In this document: positions 1 through 7,775 of the stretch, in pieces
Layout of the letters: each line of letters begins with the position of its first letter
How positions within the stretch are numbered: position 1 is the stretch's first letter
DNA from: Winogradskyella eckloniae
GTDB lineage: Bacteria > Bacteroidota > Bacteroidia > Flavobacteriales > Flavobacteriaceae
Assembly: GCF_013249045.1 (NCBI RefSeq)
Contig: NZ_JABRWP010000001.1
Span: 372,001-436,000 of the forward strand
Direction of reading: 5' to 3'
Length of the DNA stretch: 64,000 nucleotides
Made by a program: the position numbers and the translations under genes
Notes under the pieces: generated by a model
What the model saw: only the letters and a program-made list of their open reading frames with translations
Told to the model about the DNA's origin: nothing
Databases searched by the model: none

Positions 1-56
1 GCAATTGTTGTAACTGCAAATAGAAGTAGGAGGGAAAAAAATAATTTTTTGTTCAT
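1..56 (-). CDS. N-terminus of a secreted protein (partial, runs off left edge)
   Basis: An ATG on the minus strand at 54-56 opens a frame that stays open to the window edge. The 18 visible residues begin MNKKLFFSLLLLFAVTTI, a typical Sec signal peptide (two Lys, then a long Leu/Phe core). A TATATTTG -7 box lies 42 nt upstream, which supports this as a true gene start. The mature protein is outside the window, so no function can be given. Confidence 0.6.
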   Translation of the reverse strand, partial: MNKKLFFSLLLLFAVTTI

Positions 57-97
57 AATGGATTAAAATTTAATAATTTAGGTTTGTTATTAATTTG

Positions 98-105
98 CAA
101 ATATA
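98..105 (-). promoter_or_regulatory. -7 box of the left-edge secreted gene
   Basis: TATATTTG on the minus strand matches the Bacteroidota -7 consensus TAnnTTTG and lies 42 nt before the ATG at 56. No clear TTTG was seen at the -33 spacing, so only the -7 element is supported. Confidence 0.4.
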
Positions 106-157
106 AGTGATTATTAGATTTTGTTTATTGTTTTTAATTTAAATCACCATAAATTAA

Positions 158-180
158 GACACTAACAATTCTGTTAGGTC
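158..180 (-). terminator. Hairpin after the DUF2480 gene, candidate end of the suf transcript
   Basis: The arms GAC-CTAACA (158-167, one bulged A) and TGTTAGGTC (172-180) pair around an ATTC loop, 8 nt past the stop of the last gene in the sufS-side operon. The tract that follows on the minus strand is only moderately T-rich, so termination is likely but not certain. Confidence 0.4.
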
Positions 181-187
181 ACATATT

Positions 188-694
188 TTAACGTTTTTTA
201 AATAAAGGGACTGCAGAACAGGCTTCTCCAAACATAATGGATTTTGCCAATGGCTTTAATTTTTGAGTCAGTAATACTAATGCATTTGCAGGTACAGGCT
301 TGTGTGAGCATCCTTTAATAATTACCGGAAGATCTTTATATTCGGTAAGGTCTAAATTTGAAATTATTTGAGTATATAATATGGATTCTAAGTTTTCTAA
401 AGAACCGATTATAGCCAGCTTGGCATAGGTCTGTAGTTCTAAAGAAATTAACATATATGCCCAATCAGGTATTATAGCATCGGTTGAACAATGCAGCGCA
501 ACATAGCAATCTTGGTATTGTGACCAATTATGGTTAGATACAAAGACCCTAAATTCTTTTTCGCGAAGCACTAAACCTTCAAATAACCAATCTTTTATGT
601 CAAAAAGGATACGGTTTCCTGTTGGGTAATAATCCTCTAAGTCAAGGACTTTTAGCTTGCTATTGGCAACTCTGTTAATTATTTCTCCTTCCAT
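188..694 (-). CDS. DUF2480 family protein
   Basis: The 168 aa cytoplasmic protein, with no signal peptide or membrane segment, starts MEGEIINRVANSKLKVLDLE. It resembles DUF2480, a family restricted to Bacteroidota and usually found beside suf genes; its biochemical role is unknown. The C-terminal half has a conserved-looking KGCSHKPVP segment and a GEACSAVPL tail, each with one Cys. It is the last gene of the sufS-META-sufE-DUF59 run, 74 nt after the DUF59 gene, so a link to Fe-S assembly is inferred from position only. Family assignment is from recognition of sequence style and context. Confidence 0.8.
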   Translation of the reverse strand: MEGEIINRVANSKLKVLDLEDYYPTGNRILFDIKDWLFEGLVLREKEFRVFVSNHNWSQYQDCYVALHCSTDAIIPDWAYMLISLELQTYAKLAIIGSLENLESILYTQIISNLDLTEYKDLPVIIKGCSHKPVPANALVLLTQKLKPLAKSIMFGEACSAVPLFKKR

Positions 695-768
695 AGATTC
701 AAATAAAAAGGGTTACTACATTTTGCGACTGCAAAAGTAAATTAGATCTGTTTAAGGTTAGGATATTT

Positions 769-1095
769 CTATAACATTCCTAGCTCTAACTTAGCCTCTT
801 CACTCATTAAGTCTTGCGACCAAGGTGGATCGAACGTAATTTCTACTTCAGCATTTTTTACTTCATTAAGAGATTTTACTTTTTCTTCAACCTCCAAGGG
901 AAGCGTTTCTGCAACAGGACAGTTTGGGGTTGTGAGTGTCATTAAGATTTTTACTTCAAAATCTTCGTTTACAAAAACATCGTATATTAATCCTAGTTCG
1001 TAAATATCTACTGGAATTTCAGGATCGTAAATGGTTTTTAAAACTCTTAGGATTTTTTCACCTAATATTGCCGTATCTATAGTTGTGTCGCTCAT
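769..1095 (-). CDS. DUF59/MIP18-family Fe-S assembly protein (SufT-like)
   Basis: The 108 aa protein is a single MIP18 (DUF59) domain. Visible hallmarks are the DPEIPVDIYELGLIYDV segment near residues 24-40 and the MTLTTPNCPVAE motif with the conserved Cys59. Members of this family assist maturation of Fe-S proteins and are commonly encoded with SUF genes. It lies between sufE and the DUF2480 gene, 67 nt downstream of sufE, in the same direction and probably on the same transcript. The length is normal for the single-domain form. It is not an Mrp/ApbC fusion, since no P-loop is present. Confidence 0.9.
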   Translation of the reverse strand: MSDTTIDTAILGEKILRVLKTIYDPEIPVDIYELGLIYDVFVNEDFEVKILMTLTTPNCPVAETLPLEVEEKVKSLNEVKNAEVEITFDPPWSQDLMSEEAKLELGML

Positions 1096-1162
1096 AATTC
1101 TTATTTTTTTAAGAGTAGTATTTAAATAATGTTCTGAATACTATATGCTTAAAATTTTTCTA

Positions 1163-1585
1163 TTAACCTAATTGTGTTTGATATGCGATTGCATACAATT
1201 TTAGTTGCTTTATCATGCTCACCAAACCATTTGCGCGTGTTGGTGATAAGTGTTCTTTTAGTCCTATTTGATCAATAAAGTCCGTGTTAGCTTCAAGAAT
1301 ATCCTTTGGGTGTTGATTAGAAAATACTCTAATTAAAATAGCAATTATACCTTTTGTAATGATAGCATCACTGTCTGCTGTAAAGTTAACTTTATCATCT
1401 TGCATGTTAGCATGAACCCAGACTTTACTTTGACAGCCTTTAATAATGTTATCTTCGGTTTTGTATTTGTCTTCAATTAAAGGTAAGTCTTTCCCAAGGT
1501 CAATCATGTATTGGTAGCGTTCTTCCCAATCTTCAAACATAGAAAACTCGTCAATAATTTCATTTTGTACTTCTTCAATAGTCAT
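1163..1585 (-). CDS. sufE: SufE cysteine desulfuration protein
   Basis: SufE accepts persulfide sulfur from the SufS cysteine desulfurase and stimulates its activity. The 140 aa sequence has the expected compact SufE fold. The catalytic Cys51 sits in IIKGCQSKVWV, preceded by the DLGKDLPLIEDKYKTEDN region and followed by DSDAIITKGIIAIL. Length is normal for the family. It is separated from its partner sufS only by the META-domain lipoprotein gene, 33 nt from that gene, and is followed by the DUF59 gene, consistent with one transcript. Confidence 0.95.
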   Translation of the reverse strand: MTIEEVQNEIIDEFSMFEDWEERYQYMIDLGKDLPLIEDKYKTEDNIIKGCQSKVWVHANMQDDKVNFTADSDAIITKGIIAILIRVFSNQHPKDILEANTDFIDQIGLKEHLSPTRANGLVSMIKQLKLYAIAYQTQLG

Positions 1586-1618
1586 AGTCTCATTCTTTTT
1601 AGCAAAATTACAAAATCG

Positions 1619-2446
1619 TTACTTTTTAATAGTGTTTTCTTTAATGGATAACACTTTATTAACTAAAGCTAATATGACTTCTGGTGGATTGCCATGATCA
1701 AAAGTTGGGGTTTTATATTCTACATCTCCAACTATGATCGCTAAGGAAGCGTGCAATGCGCCATCTAATTGATGATTTGTAGATGGTGGAATTAAATCTT
1801 GAATGGCTTCAATATCTATTTTATCAATGAGTTGATTGATTTCTTTCCAATCCTTTTGTTCTGTATGAAATTTATCTACCTCAATTAGATTTTTATCTTG
1901 AGATATGAAGACATTAGTTTTTGAAATTGAGACAAAATCGTATGTAAGTTTTGAGTTTGTTGTGTATTTCACCACTGTTTTATAATCTATATCAGTGTTT
2001 GTTTTAGCACTTTTTTGAGAACTAACTTGACTAGTTGTTGCTGTTATTAAAGTGGTTTCCTGATCTAAAAATGTTAAAATATTATCCTTAATTGAAAATG
2101 TGTTAACCGTATTTAAGGCTTTTAAAAAATGACGTTCTGATACAGATGCTGAACCTGGACATAGTTTTTTAGATGCACCTATCTGGCTAAATGTTATAGT
2201 GTTATTTTCTAACAAATAATTGCCGAAGAAACGATTACAACCTGCAAAACCTGTGACCTTGTTTGTTGTGGTATCAAAGGTTATTGTTATTTTATTACTA
2301 GATACGTCTGTGTCTCCAAGTTGTGTGATATAGTACGTGCCAGAAAGTGAGTCTTCCATTTTTTTGCTGTTTTCCATTGCTTTTTTAGATGAATCACAAG
2401 AATTCAATGTCGTTAAAAGCATAAATAAACTTAGTAAAATTTTCAT
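1619..2446 (-). CDS. META (HslJ-like) domain lipoprotein
   Basis: The 275 aa protein starts with a lipoprotein signal peptide (MKILLSLFMLLTTLNSCDSS, lipobox Cys17), so it is probably an envelope lipoprotein. Residues about 34-135 look like a META/HslJ domain: SLSGTYYITQLGDTDV, FAGCNRFFGNY and FSQIGASKKLCPG are typical of the family, including the two Cys. The C-terminal 130 residues are a second, unrecognised domain. It sits inside the suf locus between sufS (45 nt away) and sufE (33 nt away). The reason for an envelope protein in this operon is unknown; it may simply share the transcript. Confidence 0.8.
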   Translation of the reverse strand: MKILLSLFMLLTTLNSCDSSKKAMENSKKMEDSLSGTYYITQLGDTDVSSNKITITFDTTTNKVTGFAGCNRFFGNYLLENNTITFSQIGASKKLCPGSASVSERHFLKALNTVNTFSIKDNILTFLDQETTLITATTSQVSSQKSAKTNTDIDYKTVVKYTTNSKLTYDFVSISKTNVFISQDKNLIEVDKFHTEQKDWKEINQLIDKIDIEAIQDLIPPSTNHQLDGALHASLAIIVGDVEYKTPTFDHGNPPEVILALVNKVLSIKENTIKK

Positions 2447-2491
2447 CTATAAAGTGTTTATTATGGTAAGTTACACATTTAATGCCAAAGT

Positions 2492-3706
2492 TTAAGATAG
2501 CATCATTATTGCTTTTTTTAAGGCTGAAATAAAGCTGTCAATTTCTTCTTTGGTATTGTAAAACATAAAGGATGCTCTAACGGTTCCTGGAATGTTATAA
2601 AAATCCATAATCGGTTGTGCACAATGATGACCTGTACGTACAGCGATTCCCATTTTATCTAAGATAGTGCCAATATCATAAGGGTGAATGTTACCAACAT
2701 TAAACGAAATTACAGAGGTTTTTTCTTTTGCAGTGCCGTAAATTTTTAAACCGTCTATTTTTTGTAACTGTTCAGTTCCGTATTCTAAAAGTTCATGTTC
2801 GTATTGGGCAATGTTGTCAAAACCAATGGCATTCATATAGTCAATGGCAGCGCCAAAGGCAATACCACCACAAATGTTTGGTGTACCTGCTTCAAATTTA
2901 TGCGGTAAGGCTGCGTAGGTGGTTTTTTCAAAAGAAACTTCTGCAATCATTTCGCCACCTCCTTGGTAAGGTGGTAATTTGTTTAACCATTCTTCTTTTC
3001 CGTAAAGCATACCAACACCTGTTGGGCCACATAATTTATGCGCTGAACAGACGTAAAAATCAACATCTAAAGCTTGAACATCTGGTTTTATATGCGGACA
3101 CGATTGGGCACCATCTACTAAAACAGCTGCGTTAACCTTATGTGCTTCGTCTATAATATATTCAATAGGATTTATGGTGCCTAGAGCATTTGAAATATGG
3201 TTAACAAAAACCAATTTGGTGTTGTCGTTTAAAAGCGCATCAAATGCTGAAAGCATTAATTCGCCATTTTCATTCATAGGAATCACTTTTAAACTCGCGC
3301 CTGTGCGTTCACAAAGCATTTGCCAAGGCACAATATTACTGTGATGTTCTAATGCTGACACAATAATTTCATCGCCTTTTTTCAATAAAGAAGAAAAGCC
3401 ATTAGCGACTAAATTAATGCTATGCGTGGTGCCAGACGTGTATATGATTTCGTGAGGATGTTTAGCATTAAAATGTTTTTGAATTTTAATACGTGCTTGC
3501 TCATAAGCATCTGTAGCTTCTTGACTTAAACTATGTACACCTCTGTGAATATTGGCATTGTAATTTGTATAATAATCTACAATTACATCAATAACCTGTT
3601 GAGGTGTTTGCGAGGTGGCCGCATTATCGAAATATATGAGCGGTTTCCCATTAACCGTTCGGTTAAGGATTGGGAAATCTTTTCTTATGTTTTGTACGTC
3701 TAACAT
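2492..3706 (-). CDS. sufS: SufS cysteine desulfurase
   Basis: This PLP enzyme converts cysteine to alanine and a protein persulfide, supplying sulfur for Fe-S clusters. The 404 aa sequence has the group II hallmarks: IYFDNAATSQTP near the N-terminus, HRGVHSLSQEAT, ALEHHSN, the PLP lysine Lys224 in YVCSAHKLCGPTG, and the active-site Cys362 in RTGHHCAQP. Length is normal for SufS. It lies 2.7 kb from sufD because an opposite-strand cassette intervenes, and it appears to have its own promoter (TATCTTTG at 3726-3733). It heads the run sufS-META-sufE-DUF59-DUF2480. Confidence 0.97.
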   Translation of the reverse strand: MLDVQNIRKDFPILNRTVNGKPLIYFDNAATSQTPQQVIDVIVDYYTNYNANIHRGVHSLSQEATDAYEQARIKIQKHFNAKHPHEIIYTSGTTHSINLVANGFSSLLKKGDEIIVSALEHHSNIVPWQMLCERTGASLKVIPMNENGELMLSAFDALLNDNTKLVFVNHISNALGTINPIEYIIDEAHKVNAAVLVDGAQSCPHIKPDVQALDVDFYVCSAHKLCGPTGVGMLYGKEEWLNKLPPYQGGGEMIAEVSFEKTTYAALPHKFEAGTPNICGGIAFGAAIDYMNAIGFDNIAQYEHELLEYGTEQLQKIDGLKIYGTAKEKTSVISFNVGNIHPYDIGTILDKMGIAVRTGHHCAQPIMDFYNIPGTVRASFMFYNTKEEIDSFISALKKAIMMLS

Positions 3707-3725
3707 TATCTAAAATTGCTAATGA

Positions 3726-3733
3726 CAAAGATA
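3726..3733 (-). promoter_or_regulatory. -7 box of sufS
   Basis: TATCTTTG on the minus strand matches TAnnTTTG and ends 19 nt before the sufS ATG (3706). No TTG was found at the ideal -33 spacing. Its presence suggests that the sufS half of the locus can be transcribed independently of sufABCD. Confidence 0.45.
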
Positions 3734-3792
3734 CAACGCAATGTGCTTAAAGAAAAACGAATCGGTAAGCATTAAATTTATTAAGCATTTTA

Positions 3793-3823
3793 TTTGTATA
3801 CATTTTAATAAAATGTATATTTG
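3793..3823 (+). promoter_or_regulatory. padR promoter with overlapping palindromic operator
   Basis: TTTG (3793-3796) and TATATTTG (3816-3823) are separated by exactly 19 nt, an excellent Bacteroidota promoter. The spacer is almost entirely a perfect inverted repeat: TATACATTTT (3797-3806), AAT, AAAATGTATA (3810-3819). The repeat runs into the -7 box. ACAT/ATGT half-sites are typical of PadR operators, though PadR itself usually shows ATGT-N8-ACAT order. Autorepression is the natural inference. The -7 box ends 4 nt before the ATG at 3828, so the mRNA is probably leaderless. Confidence 0.7.
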
Positions 3824-3827
3824 CATT

Positions 3828-4160
3828 ATGTATAGCAAAGAATTAACAAAAGGAACGTTGCAACCAATCATTTTAACCGTGATAAATAATAAGGGAAAAA
3901 TGTATGGTTACGAGATTACGCAAGAAGTAAAAAAGATGACCTCAGGTAAAATAGATATTTCTGAAGGTGCTTTATATCCTATTTTACATAAACTCGAAGC
4001 GAAAAAAGTTTTAGAAACAGAAAAAGTATTTATTGGTAAGCGCGTAAGGAAATATTATAAGGTGACCAATGAAGGTAAAAAAATGGTGGACACCGTAACC
4101 GAAGAAATTAATGATTTTATAGAAACGCTACACCTCATATTTAACCCAAAACCAATTTAA
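3828..4160 (+). CDS. PadR family transcriptional regulator
   Basis: The 110 aa winged-helix regulator begins MYSKELTKGTLQPIILTVI. The recognition region ISEGALYPILHKLEAKKVL and the wing GKRVRKYYKVTNEGKK are classic PadR, with a C-terminal dimerisation helix. I chose the ATG at 3828 over an upstream start (3741): it gives the usual family length, follows the promoter directly, and the extra N-terminal residues would be encoded by the promoter and operator. It is followed after 2 nt by a membrane protein gene. PadR proteins commonly repress adjacent membrane-protein genes, and the operator in its own promoter suggests autoregulation of the cassette. Confidence 0.93.
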   Translation: MYSKELTKGTLQPIILTVINNKGKMYGYEITQEVKKMTSGKIDISEGALYPILHKLEAKKVLETEKVFIGKRVRKYYKVTNEGKKMVDTVTEEINDFIETLHLIFNPKPI

Positions 4161-4162
4161 GT

Positions 4163-4591
4163 ATGCAATTAACAGAAAAACATATTACGTTCATTGAGAA
4201 TAGTTTATCATTATATGGTGTAGAAAATATTGATTTAAGAGAGGATTTGCTAGACCATATTTGCACCTATATTGAAAATCAAGATTCTGATGATTTTAAT
4301 GGGTTATACCAACAAGCTTTGCAAAAATTTGGTGGTTATGCCAGTTTTAAGAACTTACAATTAGAAACCAATCATCAAAAATTAGCTAAAGAAATTATTA
4401 CTGTAAATAAGGTGAAATTCACTGCAGGCTTTTTAGTAATTCTGTTATTAGTAGTTAGCTTAGTTTTTCAAATGATGCAATGGCCTTATGCAAATGCTTA
4501 TTTACTTGGTGCAATTGCAGTTTCTGTATTAGTGATACTGCCTGTTCATTTTTATGCAGCCTATAAAAAATCGATTCACAAATATTCTTAA
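4163..4591 (+). CDS. PadR-associated membrane protein with N-terminal helical domain and WPY hairpin
   Basis: The 142 aa protein has a soluble helical N-terminus (about 1-80, with LREDLLDHICTYIE) that resembles the HAAS-like domains often encoded beside PadR genes. Two membrane segments follow, near 86-105 and 111-132, joined by QMMQWPYANAYLLG. The start lies 2 nt after the padR stop, so the two are translationally close. The WPY loop and the end PVHFYAAYKK recur in the next small protein. The function is unknown. In other bacteria such pairs let PadR control a membrane protein, possibly by direct contact; that is family knowledge, not shown here. Confidence 0.75.
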   Translation: MQLTEKHITFIENSLSLYGVENIDLREDLLDHICTYIENQDSDDFNGLYQQALQKFGGYASFKNLQLETNHQKLAKEIITVNKVKFTAGFLVILLLVVSLVFQMMQWPYANAYLLGAIAVSVLVILPVHFYAAYKKSIHKYS

Positions 4592-4601
4592 ATCATTTAT
4601 C

Positions 4602-4775
4602 ATGAAAAAATCATTTTATATCCTCGGATTTATTACATTTTTTATTCTCGGCATTGGTGCTATGTTTGAGTTTTTGACGTGGCCATACAGAGGTATTATT
4701 GTTTTTGTTGGATTTCTGTTTCTAAATTTCGGATTGATTCCAACCTATTTTTATCAAAAATACAAGCAATGTTAA
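4602..4775 (+). CDS. Small two-helix membrane protein, WPY motif
   Basis: The 57 aa protein (MKKSFYILGFITFFILG...) has two membrane helices joined by FEFLTWPYRGIIVFVG and ends PTYFYQKYKQC. The helix-WPY-helix-Pro-FY-YK layout matches the C-terminal half of the preceding 142 aa protein, so it looks like a duplicated, domain-stripped copy. I chose the ATG at 4602 over one 48 nt upstream that lies inside the previous gene. Its end overlaps the start of the serine hydrolase by 7 nt (ATGTTAA), which implies coupled translation. The function is unknown. Confidence 0.7.
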   Translation: MKKSFYILGFITFFILGIGAMFEFLTWPYRGIIVFVGFLFLNFGLIPTYFYQKYKQC

Positions 4776-6424
4776 ACTTAAGAAACACCTGTTTATTGGT
4801 TTGTGGGTTACTCTTTTTAAGTGCAACAGCTCAAAACAATATACATCAAAAAATTGATGAATTATTGACATCTTATGTTTCTAACGATACGCCAGGTTTG
4901 AGCGTAAAAGTGATTAATAAAAACCAAAGTGTCTACTCTAAAGGCTTTGGACTTTCACATTTAGATTATAACATTAAGAATTCAGATTCTACCGTTTTTA
5001 GTTTAGCATCGATAGCGAAACAATTCACGGCCTCAGCAATTTGGGCTTTGGTCCAAGACCGTAAAATTAGTTTAGATGATGATATTAGAATTTATTTGCC
5101 AGAATTTCCGAAGTACAAAGACACCGTTAGAATAAAACATTTGCTCAATCACACCAGTGGTATTCGTAATTATCATACGTTAATGTATTTGGCTGGTTTT
5201 GATTATGATGCTAAATATTACGATAACAATACCGTTTTAGAATTGGCCATTAGGCAGAAAAATTTAAACCATTTAGTTGGCGAAAAAGTCAGCTATTCTA
5301 ATACCAATTATAATTTACTAGCTATTATCATTGAGCGTATTTCCGGGCAAAATCTTAACGCATATTTAAAACTCAAAATATTGAATCCATTAAAAATGAA
5401 TTCAACGTTTGTAAGGGTTGAACACGGTAAACCTATAAAAAATAAAGCTGTTGGTTATAAAAGAAATCAAGATGGTTATAGGTTTAATACCAATAATCAG
5501 TTGAGTTATGGCGCAGGAAGCATGGGTTCTTCCGTTAATGATATGGCTATTTGGATGCAAATGCTGAATGGCCAAATTGTAGAATTTAGATCGTTAGCGA
5601 AATTTTTAAAAACAACGGAAACTCTAATTTCAGGCAAGAAGGCAAATTACGCACGTGGATTAATGGTGGATAATTATAAAGGTTATGAAACTTTAAATCA
5701 CAGCGGATTTGGATTTGGTGGACGGTCTCAACTTATTACGGTTCCTGAAAAAGATATAGGAATCATTGTTTTAACCAATGCACAAGATATTGATGCGCCA
5801 AGAATAGCATATCAAATTTTAGATGTCTTGATGGAAGATGCTAACAATATTAAAAATGAAATCCAAAAGGAAACTTCATTTCAACCTAAAAATCTTGATG
5901 AATTTATTGGCGAATACAAAGAAATCAATAGCGATATGACTATGAAAATATTTGTTGAAAACGACACGCTAAAATCCGTTGGTTCTATGGGAAGAACTGC
6001 GGCTGCTCTTGTGCAATACGACCAAAATAAGTTTCATAGAACCCAAAGCCAGAATGTAAAATATGATTTTTCGCCATCTGCATCTCACGATATGATTATC
6101 TCATTTGGTGGCACACCTTTTTATTTTAAACAGGCTAAATTTATTGATGCTAAAACCGTTGAAGTCTCAAATTTTGAAGGTAATTTTTATTCTGAAGAAT
6201 TAGAAGTAACATACCATTTTTTTAAAGAAGATAATAAGCTTAAACTATCTTTTGTTGGTAATGAAGATATAAACTTACATCCAGTTCAGTTAAATGAATT
6301 TGGAAACAACGATAGAACCTTATATCGCTTTGTAAAGGATGCTAATAATGAAGTAACAGGCATGCTCTTATCTTGTGATGGGACTGTGAAAGACATTGTA
6401 TTTAAAAAAGAAAAGGACCGCTAA
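4769..6424 (+). CDS. Secreted serine hydrolase, class C beta-lactamase/PBP fold
   Basis: The 551 aa enzyme starts with a signal peptide (MLNLRNTCLLVCGLLFLSATAQ). The catalytic motifs are Ser81-x-x-Lys84 (SIAK), Tyr176-Ser-Asn (YSN) and His311-Ser-Gly in the place of KTG. This is the esterase/D-peptidase-like beta-lactamase family, not necessarily an antibiotic-resistance enzyme. Residues beyond about 390 form a C-terminal lipocalin-like extension. I preferred the ATG at 4769 to an upstream in-frame start (4679) because it places the signal peptide at the N-terminus and overlaps the previous stop by 7 nt. It is the last gene of the PadR cassette, so it is probably under the same control. The substrate is unknown. 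Confidence 0.85.
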   Translation: MLNLRNTCLLVCGLLFLSATAQNNIHQKIDELLTSYVSNDTPGLSVKVINKNQSVYSKGFGLSHLDYNIKNSDSTVFSLASIAKQFTASAIWALVQDRKISLDDDIRIYLPEFPKYKDTVRIKHLLNHTSGIRNYHTLMYLAGFDYDAKYYDNNTVLELAIRQKNLNHLVGEKVSYSNTNYNLLAIIIERISGQNLNAYLKLKILNPLKMNSTFVRVEHGKPIKNKAVGYKRNQDGYRFNTNNQLSYGAGSMGSSVNDMAIWMQMLNGQIVEFRSLAKFLKTTETLISGKKANYARGLMVDNYKGYETLNHSGFGFGGRSQLITVPEKDIGIIVLTNAQDIDAPRIAYQILDVLMEDANNIKNEIQKETSFQPKNLDEFIGEYKEINSDMTMKIFVENDTLKSVGSMGRTAAALVQYDQNKFHRTQSQNVKYDFSPSASHDMIISFGGTPFYFKQAKFIDAKTVEVSNFEGNFYSEELEVTYHFFKEDNKLKLSFVGNEDINLHPVQLNEFGNNDRTLYRFVKDANNEVTGMLLSCDGTVKDIVFKKEKDR

Positions 6425-6438
6425 ATAGCAGTCCTTTT
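6411..6438. terminator. Bidirectional terminator between the PadR cassette and sufD
   Basis: AAAAGGACCGCTA (6411-6423) pairs with TAGCAGTCCTTTT (6426-6438) with one mismatch. The hydrolase stop codon (6422-6424) is inside the stem. T-runs follow on both strands, so it can serve the plus-strand cassette and the convergent sufD transcript. Confidence 0.8.
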
Positions 6439-6461
6439 TCTAGTTTAATTTTTTTCGAGAC

Positions 6462-7775
6462 TTATAAATCAAACCCAAGATTAACACCTAATTTTTTAGC
6501 AATAATCTTAGTAACTCTATTTTTCAGTTCAGGAATTTTAACCGAATCTAAAACGGTATTACTAAACGCAAACATTAATAATGCTTTGGCTTCTTTTTCT
6601 GGGATTCCTCTAGAGCGTAAATAAAACATCGCACTTTCATCTAACTGACCAATGGTACAACCATGAGAACATTTTACATCATCTGCAAAAATTTCAAGCT
6701 GTGGTTTGGTATTAATTGTGGCTTTGTCGCTTAATAAAACATTGTTGTTGGCCTGAAATGCATTGGTCTTTTGCGCTAACTTTTCCACCACAACTTTACC
6801 GTTAAAAACTCCGGTTGCGTTATCATCAAAAATACCTTTGTAATCTTGATGGCTTTCGCAATTTGGCTCAATGTGATGTACTAACGTATTGTGGTCTACA
6901 TGTTGCTTATCTCCAATAATGGTAATCCCTTTCATGGTAGAATCTAAACGTTCTCCGTTTTGATAGAAATTAAGATTGTTTCTTGTTAATTTACCACCAA
7001 AAGAAAAGGTATGCACTTTAGCTAAACTTTCTTGTTTCTGATTTACGTACGTGTTGTCAATTAATGACGCACTTTGCTTATCGTTCTGAATTTTGTAATA
7101 ATCGACAATAGCACGTTTATTTGTAAATATTTCAGTTACAGAATTGGTTAAAACAGGATTGTCAGTTAAACTCTGATGACGTTCTATAATCTGAACATGT
7201 GCATTTTCATTCACTACAATTAAGTTACGTGGTTGTAACATGACTGCAGCTTCATTTCCTGTTGAGAAATGAATAATTTGTATGGGTTTGTCTACAACTT
7301 TATTCTTTGGAATATTGATGTAAGCACCTTCATAAGAAAACGCCGTATTAAGAGATGATAAACCGTCTTTTGATGCAATTTTATTGAAATAATTATCAAT
7401 AATTACTTTGTATTTTGGCTTAGTTAACGCTGCAGACATGAGGCAAACATCTAAACCATCATGTGTAGTTTGCGACAAATGCGAAGAATATTTACCATCG
7501 ATAAAAATGATTTTGTAAGCATCAATTTCATGAATAAAATACTTCTTAATGTCTTTGAATTCTAGTGCATTTTCATTTTTTGGAAACACACTATAATCGT
7601 GTTTTAAAACAGAATTTAATGAGGTGTATTTCCAATTTTCTAATTTCTTAGTAGGAAATCCTTCTGTTTCAAACGTTTTTATAGCTTCAGTACGAATATC
7701 ATGTATGGAAGAGTGCACATCTACTGTGTCTTCGAATGCCATAAATGACGATACTAATTTTTCTTTTAAACTCAT
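6462..7775 (-). CDS. sufD: SufD, Fe-S cluster scaffold complex subunit
   Basis: The 437 aa protein is the SufD subunit of the SufBC2D scaffold on which Fe-S clusters are built. The C-terminal beta-helix has family features: RNNLNFYQNGERLDSTMKG, DHNTLVHHIEPNCESHQDYK, and KCSHGCTIGQLDESAMFYLR, which carries the conserved His/Cys region used at the SufB-SufD interface, followed by SRGIPEKEAKALL. Length is normal. It lies 163 nt downstream of sufC, an unusually wide gap filled with low-complexity repeats, and ends at a terminator shared with the opposite-strand cassette. Confidence 0.95.
   Translation of the reverse strand: MSLKEKLVSSFMAFEDTVDVHSSIHDIRTEAIKTFETEGFPTKKLENWKYTSLNSVLKHDYSVFPKNENALEFKDIKKYFIHEIDAYKIIFIDGKYSSHLSQTTHDGLDVCLMSAALTKPKYKVIIDNYFNKIASKDGLSSLNTAFSYEGAYINIPKNKVVDKPIQIIHFSTGNEAAVMLQPRNLIVVNENAHVQIIERHQSLTDNPVLTNSVTEIFTNKRAIVDYYKIQNDKQSASLIDNTYVNQKQESLAKVHTFSFGGKLTRNNLNFYQNGERLDSTMKGITIIGDKQHVDHNTLVHHIEPNCESHQDYKGIFDDNATGVFNGKVVVEKLAQKTNAFQANNNVLLSDKATINTKPQLEIFADDVKCSHGCTIGQLDESAMFYLRSRGIPEKEAKALLMFAFSNTVLDSVKIPELKNRVTKIIAKKLGVNLGFDL

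Noticed and set aside
3741..3827. 29-residue N-terminal extension of PadR
   Set aside because: The extension would be encoded by the promoter and palindromic operator, and would make the protein longer than the family norm.
4679..4768. N-terminal extension of the serine hydrolase by 30 residues
   Set aside because: It would overlap most of the small membrane protein gene in another frame and push the signal peptide inward. The ATG at 4769 is the better start.
4769..6424. Antibiotic-resistance beta-lactamase
   Set aside because: The fold and SxxK/YSN motifs are shared by esterases and peptidases, the KTG box is replaced by HSG, and a long C-terminal domain is present. Nothing indicates activity on antibiotics.
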